Shown in pieces: positions 38,001 to 48,684 of a DNA stretch of 64,000 nt. The position numbers were made by a program, and so were the translations under genes. The stretch comes from Polyporus tsugae (taxonomy: Eukaryota; Basidiomycota; Agaricomycetes; Polyporales; Polyporaceae): the NCBI GenBank assembly GCA_024305745.1, contig JAHRBS010000008.1, positions 1,364,001-1,428,000 of the forward strand, given 5' to 3'. Position 1 is the first letter of the stretch; each line of letters begins with the position of its first letter. The notes under the pieces were generated by a model. That model was not told where the DNA came from. It ran no database searches and saw only the letters and a program-made list of their open reading frames with translations.

Positions 38001-40391
38001 ACCTCCAGCATCAGATTTCCATTTCTGCACCTTTGCGCCATATTGGTTTTCGACATATGTCAACCATTGTCGCGTAGATTGTAGGGCAGTGTCCTTGGTA
38101 CGAAGTTTGACGGTCCACACGTGTGAAGTGTAGTCATCATAGTACAGTATAGCGTACTTGTGTTTGTGGTACGAAGTGACAGGGAATTCTTTGAGGTCCG
38201 TGTGGACTAGCTCAAAAGGTTTCGACACTCGTCTAAGATCGAGCGGATGGGATTGCGATGGCATTTTGCCTTCAGCACATCCTCGGCAAATCGAGTCCTC
38301 TTTGGGAATCTCAACATGTGGGCACTTGTCAGTGTGTTTCCGAGCATGTCTCAGCACATCGCGCGAAGGGTGTCCTAAGCGACGGTGTAGAGTATCATAG
38401 TCGACAGCTTCAAAGGCTGTGATCATGTTTCGCGCCAGTAAAGGCTGCGTGAAGATGACATAAATAGTGTCACCAACGTTTCGTGGTTGAAACGTGACTA
38501 CAAGCTCATTTGCTTGGTAGAAGGAGATACTAGCGGTCGATGCACGCGCTTTCATTCCTTCACGGAGTAATGCTCCCATTGAAACAAGTTTGTTGGTAAG
38601 ATTTGGGACCAAGGCGACATTCATCAGCCTTATGGTCTTTCCAGACTCTAAAGTTAGGAAGACAGTCCCTTCACCAGTCATGAACGTGACCCCATCTGCT
38701 GTGTATAGCGGTCGATGGACTTTGTAGTACCGGAAATCGGCGAAGTCACTCATGTTGAACGTAAAGTGCATTGACGCTCCTGAGTCGAGCATCCACATGT
38801 TCGAGTCTTGCCGTTCAATCTGCTTATTCTTTCCCTTACAGCGCGCACACTTAGCATGTGAAGAGTGGTGAGGACATGTATTCTGCTCTATAGCTACAGA
38901 TACATGCGGGCTGTTTACACAACAAGAGGGACTTGCGACATTATCAGCTGCCATTAAGGGCGCGAAGTCAGCATACAACTTGTTGTGGGGAGAAGAATAG
39001 ACTGACCAGTACTGATCGAAGAAAGATTCAACTTCATCTTCAACCACGCCGAGCGACACGACATCCTCGTCGTCCGTCAGCTCGTTCATCGGGTCGTCCA
39101 GAGGGGCGAGGCGCTCCTCTAGGGTGCGCTCTGACATGCGCTCCCTGAGGGTGCGCTTGCGCTTGGGCGCGCGGTCCTCCTCGCTGTCCGAGTCCTCGAA
39201 CTGCGAACTGCTGCTCTCCTCGGTGCCACTGGGCAAGTCGTCGCCACCACTCATCGTCGGAGATTGGGTTGATGAAGATGCGAGTGGGGTGGCCGCGGGC
39301 GAGGCCGCGCGGTTCTGTTCCTCCGGGGCGCGAGGGGCCTGTTGGAGTCGGACGAGGTCCTCGAGGATGCGGATGCGCTCGAACGTCGGCTGGATGCCGA
39401 GTTCCTCGGCGAGGGATATGGCAGACGTGAGCGAGGGGTACTTGTTGTCCCCTGTCTTTGCGCAGATGGGCTTGCGCATGAGAGCACGTGGATCCTCCAC
39501 TCCGCTGGGGCCCTGGGTGATCGTGGTTGGGACGTCAGTGATGTGGGCAAAAGGCGCCACATCAACCATATGGGCAAAGTGCGCATGTTGGTGCGCACCT
39601 GGCTGTCCACCACAACCACGTCCAGAGCGGCGGCCGCGAGAGCGTCCACCTTGTTGCTGCTGCCCATCAGGGCGCTGCTGCTGCTGCTGCTGCTGCTGCC
39701 GCTGAGGGCGCTGCTGCTGCTGCTGACGGAAGTTGGGGTCTGGCCCCTTGTGCTTGACAGCGCTGATCTTGTTGGCATTGTTACGCGACTGGTGACGTCC
39801 TTGGCGCTGTTCCCAGTGCATGATCACGGCCTGGCGGACACCGGCGAGCGTGATCTTCTTGATGGCAGGGCCAGCAGCGTCATCCTTGAGGCCAGAGATG
39901 TAGACCTGGATGACGGGATCCATGGACTGAGGGAGCTTGGAGACGAGCATCATCCCCTTGACGTGCTCTGAAACGTCGAACTTGTTGGTATCAAGGCGCT
40001 GGAAGTGCGCCTCGAGCTTGTCGAGGGCTGGGATAGGATTGGAGTCGCTGGGGACGGTGAGACTGATCGCGGCACGGAAGTCTTGATAGACGATGGGGAT
40101 GCCCGGCTTCCCGTAGTTCGTCTTGAGGTGGTTTCAGATGTCCGCGGCAGTGGTCTTGCTAGCGATGGCACTGATGATGCTTTGAGCGAGGCGAAGGCGG
40201 ATGTTACCCATGGCCTTGCCGTTGAGTCCGTCCCATTCCGCTTGCTTGTCAGTGTCGGTGGCGGGGCGAGACTCGTTGATGACCTTCCACTGTCCTTGTG
40301 CCAGGAGGTAGGACTCCATGGTCACGGCCCACTCGAGGTAGTTGGGGCCCGTGAGGACGCTGGTAACGGCGGTGTAGAGCGCGTTCGACAT
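35007..40391 (-). CDS. Copia gag-pol polyprotein, one in-frame TGA
   Basis: Encodes capsid-like Gag, protease, integrase, reverse transcriptase and RNase H in one frame. ATG 40391 starts MSNALYTAVTSVLTGPNYLE. After ASKTTAADI a TGA (40134-40136) interrupts, and the same frame continues NHLKTNYGKPG to the end, so only one stop breaks about 1795 codons. Protease DSGASMHF near 38770. GAG-pre-integrase LHRRLGHPS; integrase core HTDLKEF, YYDDYTSHVW, HQQNGRAER (about 37700-38250). RT VDVKTDGRKKARLVAKG-type start, GLDVRSAYLYG, and active site VYVDD near 36000. RNase H TDSDWASDPNTRRSQTG and SSTEAEYMAM. The Gag tail is Gln-rich then RG-rich (about 39600-39730) and lacks the CCHC zinc knuckle. A Cys/His cluster CPHHSSHAKCARC lies just before the protease. 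Probably close to active. Confidence 0.93.
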
Positions 40392-40695
40392 TGTGCGAGA
40401 GGGGTTAAAGTCTGGAGGGAAGAAGACGTGTCAGTCAACATCCACAAAGACTTTTTAGGGCAGCGGTCATGGAAAAACGCGCTGGCATAGGTTCCCCCTC
40501 TATTTGGTGGAGGGCAGGCAGCGACCTCGAAGGCGCGCCACATCCAGCTCCACCGCTGTGGATGGCAGGCAGCGGATAATCGCGCCACATCCATCCAACA
40601 GGTCGTCTGCCATAACGGCGACGAAGGGATTCCAGGCGAGCTGGGAGCCTCACAGGTCGCAGCCAGCAATGAGCGGCGCAGTACCTGGGCATCAC

Positions 40696-40709
40696 CAGGG
40701 CTCATAACC
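40696..40709 (-). other. Copia primer-binding site for initiator tRNA-Met anticodon arm
   Basis: On the element strand GGTTATGAGCCCTG follows the 5' LTR without a gap. It is the exact complement of CAGGGCTCATAACC, the anticodon stem-loop of fungal initiator tRNA-Met (sequence known from yeast). This matches the half-tRNA priming described for Drosophila copia. Confidence 0.8.
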
Positions 40710-41037
40710 TGTTGAACCCGGGGGCAAAGCCCACACCGGGCAGCAACTCTAGCGGAAGCTCCGCATACTCACCTGGAGGGGTTGTTGAGGCTTGTTAAGT
40801 GATGATGGTGGTAGGGTGTAAAGAACTGTCTGTATTGGGGGCTCTGGGGAGCCCGTATATATACTACTAGATTACATAAGAACTGTACAGTAGCATACAC
40901 GGTGCACAGTCGAGCTGTGCGTGATTATCATAGACGAGGCTATGAGTAATCTGGCATGTGTGACAACTGGCGCTATGGCGGTGTCACAGCCTAGCGGCTA
41001 TGTTGGCTGCCAGCGCTTGGCAGTGCCGCGCTCAACA
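40710..41037 (-). repeat. Copia 5' LTR (element orientation)
   Basis: 328 bp, 327 identical to the other LTR. Confidence 0.96.
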
Positions 41038-41042
41038 CGCAC
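41038..41042. repeat. Copia target-site duplication, right
   Basis: CGCAC, identical to 34664-34668. Confidence 0.95.
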
Positions 41043-42330
41043 TATGTCCCTCCTCCTAGCACTCATGGTGCGTGAAATGTGTGATACGCACATCAGTACA
41101 TAGGCGAGCGCGATCCTACATAGAGGCGGGCGGGGCTGCATATGCAGAGGGCCAGGGAGAGTTCTTCTCGAATCTGATCACAAGGCCGTTCTCCAATCGG
41201 CAGAACTTATAGAAGTCACAGCCCCTCGGTACGTATTACGCTTCTACGGTACTCTTCATCCCCGGGATGTTCATATTGCAAAATACGCTTGACTTTGGGG
41301 TCAGCAAATCGAAGATGGTCGGGTCTTGAGCATGGTTCATGCATGCCACGACGGGCATGGCAGGTGGTTCGGGAGTAGGGAAATGCAGAGGAAACTAGTG
41401 TTGAACTTCCAAGTTTCTATGTGGTTTCCGGGGTGTTTTTAGGTCGTGTAAACAACACGTCTCCTCACTGTTTCTCATGTGTTTCCAGAGATTGGAAACA
41501 GGTTGCAGTGTATCCATGAAGGGGAAACAAAGCAGAAATTCTGGGGAAATGTGGGGCATTGTCGCTAAACACCACGTTTCCGGATTTTTTTCCCAAGGAT
41601 TTCCTTTGTATGGACATGCCATGAACCGTTTCCGGTCCCTAGAAACTTGCTAGAAACACGCGGGAAACGTGTTGTTTTCCTCAGCTCGGAAATGCCCCGG
41701 AAACTCCCAAGAAACTTGAAATTTCCACCTGAGTTTACACACCGTTTACCAACTCCCAAAACAGGTGCCTTGCCCGTCGCGTCATGCACTCACATCATGA
41801 TGTTGAACATTGCACACTCATTGGACTGTTGAAATAGGGCCCTGCGCACTTCCAGGCGTTCCAGCGCCTCACACCTCATCAGCGGTCACACCAGTTTTCT
41901 CGAGTTCTGACGTTCCAAGTACTAACAGCAGCCGACAAATTATCCGCGGATATCGCTCCTCGGCAACCCGTGTTCCCGTCATGCGGTCTTCGGGAGATAT
42001 CCCCACACCTCAAATGGGTGGCGGCGCCCACAGTTACGACGGTCTCATTGACCTTTACATTCCAGTCATACCGGTATTAAACCCCAGTGAGAACCCCTCC
42101 CATTCCCCACCTTTGTAGTCTTTTTCCGTCAAATTTATATGTAGTATTTGGTTGTATTTAATGGAAAAAGACGGGAATAGTCGAATATCGAGACCAAAAG
42201 CTAGTTGTCCTCCCGCGCATTTTGCGGTGTATTGGAATCTTTTTTGTTCGAAACCGGTCTGTTTCCCGCTATCTGTCCACCACAAAAAGATAGGAAAGGC
42301 TTGCAATCAACCCAGGAAGCCTCCGACGTC
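41043..42330. other. Gene-free DNA between the Copia element and element B
   Basis: No convincing coding sequence. Contains a dense field of GAAAC/GTTTC pentamers (listed separately). Confidence 0.45.
41391..41715. repeat. Cluster of GAAAC/GTTTC pentamers in both orientations
   Basis: I count 8 GAAAC and 6 GTTTC in about 325 bp, often as GGAAAC or GTTTCC, irregularly spaced. Fewer than one would be expected by chance. Not a simple tandem repeat. Confidence 0.6.
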
Positions 42331-42335
42331 CCATA
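42331..42335. repeat. Element B target-site duplication, left (imperfect)
   Basis: CCATA, versus CCATG at 56292-56296. Confidence 0.7.
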
Positions 42336-42783
42336 TGTTACAACGAGGTTCTCAGTGTGGGGTCAGAGGTGCGCACTCTCAAAGTGGGCAGAGGATGACG
42401 AGGGAGTTAAGCAGTGTTCGTTGTGTCAGAGGTTCTGAGTAGCGACTGGCCAGGGGACAGACACTCAAGGGTTCAGTGGGGAGTGAGAACCTCAATGGAT
42501 TCAAGAGGTCAAACTAGGGAAACGTACATGGAGGTCTCGTCTTATATAGATAACAGGAACAATAGCAGAACCGAGGTAGTGGGTCCCTACCGGAAACAGA
42601 GAACAAAGGAGTAACTGAGAGGGGGAGGCCTATTGTACTGAGAAGGACAATAGCACGGCAAGGTCCGGACCAAGGGCAATAGCTGACACGTGATGTTGTG
42701 ATCACATGCCTAGTAAGAGTACAATGGGGTTGAAGATAGGAACATCAAAGGGAAAAGATAAGATGGCATGCAAGGTGGTAATA
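42336..42783 (-). repeat. Element B 3' LTR
   Basis: 448 bp. Relative to the other LTR it lacks 28 bp near 42735 and ends TAATA rather than TAACA. Confidence 0.93.
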
Positions 42784-42796
42784 TTACCCCCTGTCT
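42784..42796 (-). other. Element B polypurine tract
   Basis: Minus strand reads AGACAGGGGGTAA next to the 3' LTR. Confidence 0.6.
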
Positions 42797-42816
42797 ATGG
42801 CCTAGCTGCTCTGAAG

Positions 42817-43530
42817 CTAGGCGTAGATGACCTTGCCGTCGTCGTCACGGCCAAACGTGGCCTCCATCGAATGACGGTGGTGGTCAAAGGGGACATCGGA
42901 GAAGTCTGACTCGCCAGAGTGGTGTGATCTAGTAGGGGAGGAGATACGCTGCTGCAGCGTGGGGCAAGGAGGAGAGGACTGGGTGCTCTGTCGGCGAGTG
43001 CAGGAGAAGGACTGAGACGCGCTAGCCTTGGACTGCGCGGTCGCTGTTTGGGTAGATTGGCAAGGGGAGCGACGACACCATGGGGGTAGGTCCAGGCTGT
43101 GCATGGGAGAGTTTGGGGGGGTGTCCTCGTGCTCCACGTCCTTGTGCTCGGGTCCCTCGGGGGTATGTTCGATGGGAGGGGCATAGCCGTACCGCTCGTA
43201 GAACTTGCCGGGGATCTGGGACCCGAGAGGGGACTGGTGGAGGACATCGACGGTGGCCTCGAGGGTGTTAGCCAGTCGGAACTTGCACTCCTGGAGGTCC
43301 TCCTTCGCAAAACTGATGGTGTTAATGGCCTTTTTGCAAAGACGGAGGGCAATGTCCACCTGACGGGTGGCGTCAATGGTGTGGCATAGAGGTTCATTGT
43401 TTCGGATCTGTCTGAGGAGGAGGTGGTAATCGGGAGGGTTGAGCAAGACAAGGTTCTGGAGGAGACCGGCCATAGAGGCACGGAGTACAGGGGAGGAGAC
43501 AGAAGCAACATTGAGAGGGGAGGAAGACAT
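42817..43530 (-). CDS. Element B third ORF, 237 codons, unrecognised
   Basis: Starts 34 nt after the pol stop (TGA at 43565-43567) on the same strand and ends 33 bp from the 3' LTR, in the position where some Gypsy elements carry env. The product starts MSSSPLNVASVSSPVLRASM. It continues with a helical region (LLQNLVLLNPPDYHLLLRQI, ATRQVDIALRLCKKAINTI, LANTLEATVDVLHQSP), then a Pro/Glu linker (HTPEGPEHKDVEHEDTPP) and a Ser-rich acidic C terminus ending GRDDDGKVIYA. No signal peptide or TM helix, so it is not an envelope protein. It has no internal stop although gag and pol around it have several. Function unknown. Element A has no equivalent. Confidence 0.75.
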   Translation of the reverse strand: MSSSPLNVASVSSPVLRASMAGLLQNLVLLNPPDYHLLLRQIRNNEPLCHTIDATRQVDIALRLCKKAINTISFAKEDLQECKFRLANTLEATVDVLHQSPLGSQIPGKFYERYGYAPPIEHTPEGPEHKDVEHEDTPPNSPMHSLDLPPWCRRSPCQSTQTATAQSKASASQSFSCTRRQSTQSSPPCPTLQQRISSPTRSHHSGESDFSDVPFDHHRHSMEATFGRDDDGKVIYA

Positions 43531-43564
43531 GTTTGGGAGTTGTGAGGGGGTTCTAGAGAGTCGG

Positions 43565-46500
43565 TCACATATAATGGGTCTTTTTATAGGCCAGTAGGAT
43601 ATTTGGAGTGTTCCAGAGGTTGGACTCTGGTTCCCAGGAATTTTCTGCAGTAGAGTATCCCACCCACTTGACTAGATACACCATTCGGCCGAAGTGCTTC
43701 TGATGTCCGACAATGGCTTCCACTTCGTATTCTTCTTCCCCTTCTATTAGGTCAGGAGGGGGAAGGGGGAAGTTGGGACCATGTGTGTCGTTTTCATGAT
43801 AAGGGGTCAGGAGGATGGCGTGGAACACAGGATGTTTCCTCCATTGCTGCGGTAGCTGTAGCCGATAGGTCAGCGGACCCAAAACCTCGATGATTTCAAA
43901 TGGTCCTTGTCTTTTCATAGCCAGTTTCTTGTGGTTGGTGGTGAATCAGAAGTTCTTGGCTTCGAGCCATACCTTCTGTCCTTGTTTGAACAGGGTGAAG
44001 CCCCTCGTGATACGTTCGGCCATGCGCTGCCGTGCTAGCTCATGGGCTGCTAGGGCTTCTTCTCGGACTTTCCGGAGGTTATCAAGGCGTAGTTCAACTG
44101 AGGGAACTGGAGTCTTGGGGAAGACAGATGGAATGGCTCGGGGATTGTAGCCCATCATTACATAGAATGGGGATGCATTGCATCCTTGTGCAGTGTGTTG
44201 GTTGTGCATAAACTCAATGTCGGGGAGGTAGGTGGCCCAGTCTTCTGGGTGACTGGCGCAGAATGCTCGGAGATAAGCCTCTATTTCCTGATTCATCCGC
44301 TCTGTTCCTCCATTGATTTCTGGGTGGTAGGCTGTGCTTAGGGAGGATTTGGAGCCGATCAAGCGAGTAAGTTCTTGGAACACTTTGGCTGCAAACTAAG
44401 GTCCATGATCTGATATGATGCACGATGGGAGTCCAAATTGTTTGTAGACATATTGGTGGTAGAGTAGGGTGGTGCCCATAGCATTGATGGTCTTTGTGCA
44501 CCCGATAAGAATCATCCCCTTTGTAGAGTCATGGTCTGCCATGACCATGAGGGTGTCAATGCCCCCGGACGGGAGGAGGTCTGTGATGAAGTCCATAGAC
44601 ACCGTTTCGAAGGGGTTGGCGTCCGGTTTTGCCGGAATGGGCATGAGCGGTGGAACGGTTGGATGTGTGTTGACTTTGGTTTGTTGACAGATTGCACAAC
44701 CGTGAACATAGTTCCAGACAAAGACAGACATGCTGGGCCACCAGTAATGACGTCATAGTAGTTCCAGGGTTCCAAACTATCCTGGATGGCCCATTGGGTG
44801 CAGGTCATGATATTGCCTGACAATTTCCTGCCGTAGACTCTCCTCAGGAGGGACATAGCACCGATGCTGGAAAAACACCAATCTATCTTTGAATGTCCAG
44901 TCTGCCAGAGTAGATCTCATAGGGAGTACCGAGCAAGCGCATCTAGAACCACCTTGTCCTTTGCCTGGGTAGTGTGGATGCGTTCAGCAAGGGCTGTGTC
45001 AAGTGGAGCGAGAAAGAGATGGTTTGGTAGGATTATGGTAGAGTCGTTGTCGTTTGTTTCCAGATTCAGATGTTGGAGACGTGATAAGGTGTCTGATTGT
45101 ATCATCCGCGTATCAGGAATGTGTCGAAGTTTGAGGTTGAAGAGGGATAGGAATAAACTCCATCGAGCTTGTCGCCGATTGACCTTTCGTGCAGTGCGGA
45201 AGTAGGTAAGATTCTGGTGGTCGGAGAGGACTTCAATGGGGTGTGGACTGCCTTCCAGATAGTGTCGCCATTCTTCCAAGGCATGGACAATACCCAGGAG
45301 TTCTCGATCGTAGATTTCATAATTCTGTTGGGCTGCGTCAAATGATTTTGACAAGTAGGCATATGGGTGCATATCGCCATTAGCGTCGGTTTGTCTCAGC
45401 ACTGCAGCCGTCGCAAACTTGGAGGCGTCAGACTCGATGGTGAATAGTTTGGTCTTGTCGGGAAGTATAAGGACTGGGGACTCCATGAATTTGGACTTGA
45501 GTTCGTCAAACGCGAATTGTTGTTCTGAGGTCCAATTCCATGGTATGTCCTTCTTGGTGAGGTCATAAAGCGGGCATGCCATATCCGAGTAATGTGAGAT
45601 GAACCGTTGGTAGAAGTTACCGAATCCAAGGAATGACCTCACCCCCTTGACAGAGGTGGGGACCGGCCAGTCCCGAATTCCCTAAAGTTTGGTGGGGTCC
45701 ATGGCAACGATGCCGGGTTTGATGATGAGGCCAAGGAATTCTACCTCCTGGACATCAAAGAAGCATTTCTCAGGCTTGAGAAACAGGTCATTGTTGTGGA
45801 GTCATTGAAGGACCCGAAGAGTCTGTGCAGTGTGGGTCTTGGGGTCTTTCAAGAAGATAAGGATATCGTCCATGTAGATAACCATCCAGCCTTCATCAAT
45901 CATGTCGTGGAAGATGTCGTTCATCATCTCTTGGAATGTGGGAGGAGAGTTGCATAGCCCAAAGAACATAACGGTGGGTTTGAATAATCCTTTAGAGCAT
46001 TTAAACACTGCCTTCCATTGATGTCCTTCCTTGATCCGAACATTGTTGTAGCCAGACCGCAAGTCCATTTTTGAGAAGATTGTCGCTCCTTGGAATTTGT
46101 CGATGAGCTCTTGGACTAGAGGGAGCGGGTACGAATTCTTGATAGTTCCTTCATTGAGGTAGCAGTAGTCTTGGCAGGGTCTGAGGGATCCATCTTTCTT
46201 TGAGACGAAGAAGAAAGGTGAGGCTTGGGGGGATTTTGAAGGTCTGATATAGCCTTTGTGAAGATTCTCGTCGATGAATTCGTCGAGCACAGTCTGCTCC
46301 TTCGGGAAGAGGGGATAGACTTTGCAATTCCGGGGGACGAAGTCAGATTTGAGATCAATAGCGTGGTCGTAAGGTTGGGATTCAGGGAATTGCTCTGCCG
46401 CTTTTTTCTCAAAGACGTCTCTGTAGTCATGGTAGAGGTCGGGTACCATGTCCTCAAAAGAACAGGCTTTCTCGCCTTCATGGAGTTTCTGTGCCATTTC

Positions 46501-47319
46501 CATAGCCAGGTTGAGTTTGCCTACAACCCAAGTCTGCTGTCCTATGGAGAACCGTGGAAGGCCTAGCATTGATTTCCAATGTGTACATCGTCCAATAGTA
46601 ACCAGGTCGGTATAGCCTTTGTGTAGGTCAAAGGGAATGTCCCGTATGACAGGAGGTTCGTCAGGTTGAAAGATTCCGATGACTGGTTCGCCGTGGATAT
46701 ATGAGATAAGGAGTTCATCAGGGGCCAACTCTAGGAGTGGATTGTGTGAATTGTCTTCTTCTGGAGACGTCTCTTCCTCTTTGTAGTGTGGGGAAGTTTG
46801 TCTTTTGTCTCCCTGATCTGGTACCGTTTCTACCGTGGGTTGCTTTGGTTTGAATGGTGAGGGGGTTGGTAGAGGTGGGGATTCCGGGTTAGCAAAGTCG
46901 ACTAGGCCCTGCTGCCAGTCCACCTTAGCATTGGTTTGATGAAGCCAGGGTAGACCGAGAATGATGTGCTCGTTGCCCAGTGCAGTTACCAGAAATTGAG
47001 TGCGTTGGGTGAGTCCAGCAATGGTCAGGTCCTTTTGTACACAGTGGGTTATGAAGCCCTGTTGATTGGGTGTACCATCAACATTGAATACTGGGATGGG
47101 TGATAGCAGCTTGGAGCAAGGGAGTCCTTGAGCAAGGGCAAAACTGTGATCAATGAAGATCCCTCCTGCTCCGGAGTCAACTAGGGCATGGGTTTCGATA
47201 ATTTGGTCATTTGTGATAGAGACAGGAATCTGCATAGATTGGTTGGATATCTCTGCTACAATTACAGGTGAAACCGTAATTCGGGGTCGTCCAGACATCG
47301 GTACTGTTGACCCATTCAA
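43565..47319 (-). pseudogene. Element B pol with chromodomain, interrupted
   Basis: Begins in the -1 frame at the gag slippery site (47319). Protease HALVDSGAGGIFIDHS near 47170. RT with VIYMDDILIF (catalytic YMDD intact, about 45870). RNase [21 protein letters not shown] and [20 protein letters not shown]. Integrase MDFITDLLPSGGIDTLMVMA, IISDHGP, STAYHPEINGGTERMN. Chromodomain [20 protein letters not shown] with [17 protein letters not shown], ending THYM at 43565. Stops: TGA 45802-45804 (context RVLQ_LHNN), TAG near 45682, TAG near 44398, TGA 43946-43948 (KNF_FTTN). The two TGAs are readable as CGA (Arg) changed at a CpG. No longer able to make a full polyprotein without readthrough. Confidence 0.92.
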
Positions 47320-47325
47320 AAACCC
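47319..47325 (-). promoter_or_regulatory. Element B gag/pol -1 frameshift site
   Basis: GGGTTTT in gag phase G_GGT_TTT, followed at once by TGA; pol is open in the -1 frame from this point. It fits the X_XXY_YYZ slippery rule. The same heptamer and stop occur in element A. Confidence 0.75.
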
Positions 47326-48231
47326 TCCGCTTCTGCAATGTTTACCACCTCTTCCTTTTCAGCATCGGAAAGAGAGGCATAGATGGCTCTAATGTGGGAA
47401 ATGGGAGGTTCAACAGGGACGGGGGTTTCTACGGACTTGGTGGTGATGATGTGGATCTTGTGAGGCAGGGGTGGTGTGGGGTTCTTGGTATTGGAAGGGG
47501 TAAAGGGGGTGCCCTTGCAGTCCCGGGCAATATGACCTTCGGTGCGGCATCTGAAGCAGATTCCCTTTTCCCTGAAGTAGGCTCGTTCTTCATCTGTGAG
47601 TTTTCGAAGTCAAATGGGGAAGGATCCCGTGGACACTGGGGTCTTGTTTGACGGTGGTTGGGTAGGCTTGGTCTGCTTGGTGTACTCGTTTGCCTTGCAC
47701 CACTGCATGTCCAAACGTACAGTGAGTTCGTAGTACCCCTCGATTGAGGTCGGCAGCCTCTCGACAGTCATGATGTTCTTGATCAGACCAGAATTAAGGC
47801 CTGTGAGGAAGTAGTCGGAGAGGACGTCTAGGTCTGTGACGGTGGATTTGGCGGCAATGGGACGGAACTGGGCGACGTAATCTTCTGCTGACCCCATCTG
47901 TTTCATTGCTTTCATCCGGGTGATGCAGTCGGCAGCTGGGGACAGGGGTTGGAAGGCAGCAAAGAACTTTGCTTTGAAGGTGTCAAAGGTTCCAAATCCT
48001 ACTTCCATGCCCTGATCATCAATCTCATATGCTTCTCCCATCAAAACTTCCTTCCATGGTCCAGCGGTGCCTCCTTCCAAGAACGACAAGATAAAGATGA
48101 TCCTTTCTTCATTGTTAGGATAGGATGCTGCATTGATGCGCAGGTAGGTTCTGCAGGTGTTAAAGAACAGAGCTGCTTGTGTGGTCTCCCAAAAAGTCTG
48201 GAGGAGGGCGGATCTTTCGTTCGCTAGGTCG

Positions 48232-48236
48232 TACCG
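48232..48236. repeat. Element A target-site duplication, left
   Basis: TACCG, identical to 55283-55287. Confidence 0.93.
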
Positions 48237-48460
48237 TGTCATGAACGTTCTATTTGGCGCCTGCCACCAGCACCTTAGTTTCCTTTTCCGGACAATCTAC
48301 TTCTCATGTCGTACTTATTGTTCTCTGTTGCATTGTATCTCGTCCTTTGTTCTCTAGCACAATAGCTCCTTATTGTCCATTGTTGCTATTGTTCCGTTTC
48401 CATTGTTCACCCATGTCCATAGTTACCTATTGTCCCCGGGTTCCCATTGTCCTCTATATG

Positions 48461-48467
48461 TATATAA
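48461..48467 (+). promoter_or_regulatory. Element A TATA box
   Basis: TATATAA, 30 nt upstream of AGTTTCGACCT, which predicts a transcript start at or near 48497. Confidence 0.65.
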
Positions 48468-48496
48468 GGACCTGTACTTCACTGCCTGGAGACCTC

Positions 48497-48507
48497 AGTT
48501 TCGACCT
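48497..48507 (+). other. Element A predicted RNA 5' end / self-primer
   Basis: AGTTTCGACCT pairs with AGGTTGAAACT at 48685-48695: 10 Watson-Crick pairs plus one G-U. Confidence 0.65.
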
Positions 48508-48684
48508 CTTGTCTCCAGGTAAGCCTCACTGTATTTTGCTCGTAGACACCTACTTACTCAATACAACTTGTCTCCAGCCCTGACCATTGAGCCTTGCTCC
48601 GCTCTCGCTGCACAAGTGCTTGTCGGTGCTCCTGCTCGTCTCGTACGTATCCCTGATCCTTGCTCGACGCTCAGTTGTAACATT

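Larger units (their letters stand above)
34669..41037 (-). mobile_element. Ty1/Copia LTR retrotransposon, 6369 bp, recent insertion
   Basis: Two 328-bp LTRs (TGTTGA...TCAACA) flank a minus-strand gag-pol. Domain order protease, integrase, reverse transcriptase, RNase H is diagnostic of Copia. Perfect 5-bp target duplication CGCAC. The LTRs differ at one base (34871 A versus 40912 G, a CpG site), so the insertion is very young. The primer site and polypurine tract are both visible. One in-frame TGA interrupts gag. Confidence 0.97.
47316..48236 (-). pseudogene. Element B gag, C-terminal part with zinc knuckle
   Basis: Capsid-like region YDLANERSALLQTFWETTQA, FFNTCRTYLRI, GTAGPWKEVL and FDTFKAKFFAAFQPLSPAAD. 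A TGA (47610-47612) follows, probably from CGA, after which the frame continues RKLTDEERAYFREKG and the CCHC knuckle CFRCRTEGHIARDC (about 47517-47558). It ends EAEGF at TGA 47316-47318. The N-terminal part lies at 55288-55765, beyond nested element A. Confidence 0.88.
48237..48682 (+). repeat. Element A 5' LTR
   Basis: 446 bp, same length as the 3' LTR and alignable without gaps at an offset of 6600. Confidence 0.96.

Noticed and set aside
39655..39725. CTG/CAG run as an independent microsatellite
   Set aside because: It is the coding sequence of the Gln-rich segment of Copia Gag.
42817..43530. Element B third ORF as a viral envelope gene
   Set aside because: No signal peptide, TM anchor, cysteine-rich ectodomain or cleavage site is visible.
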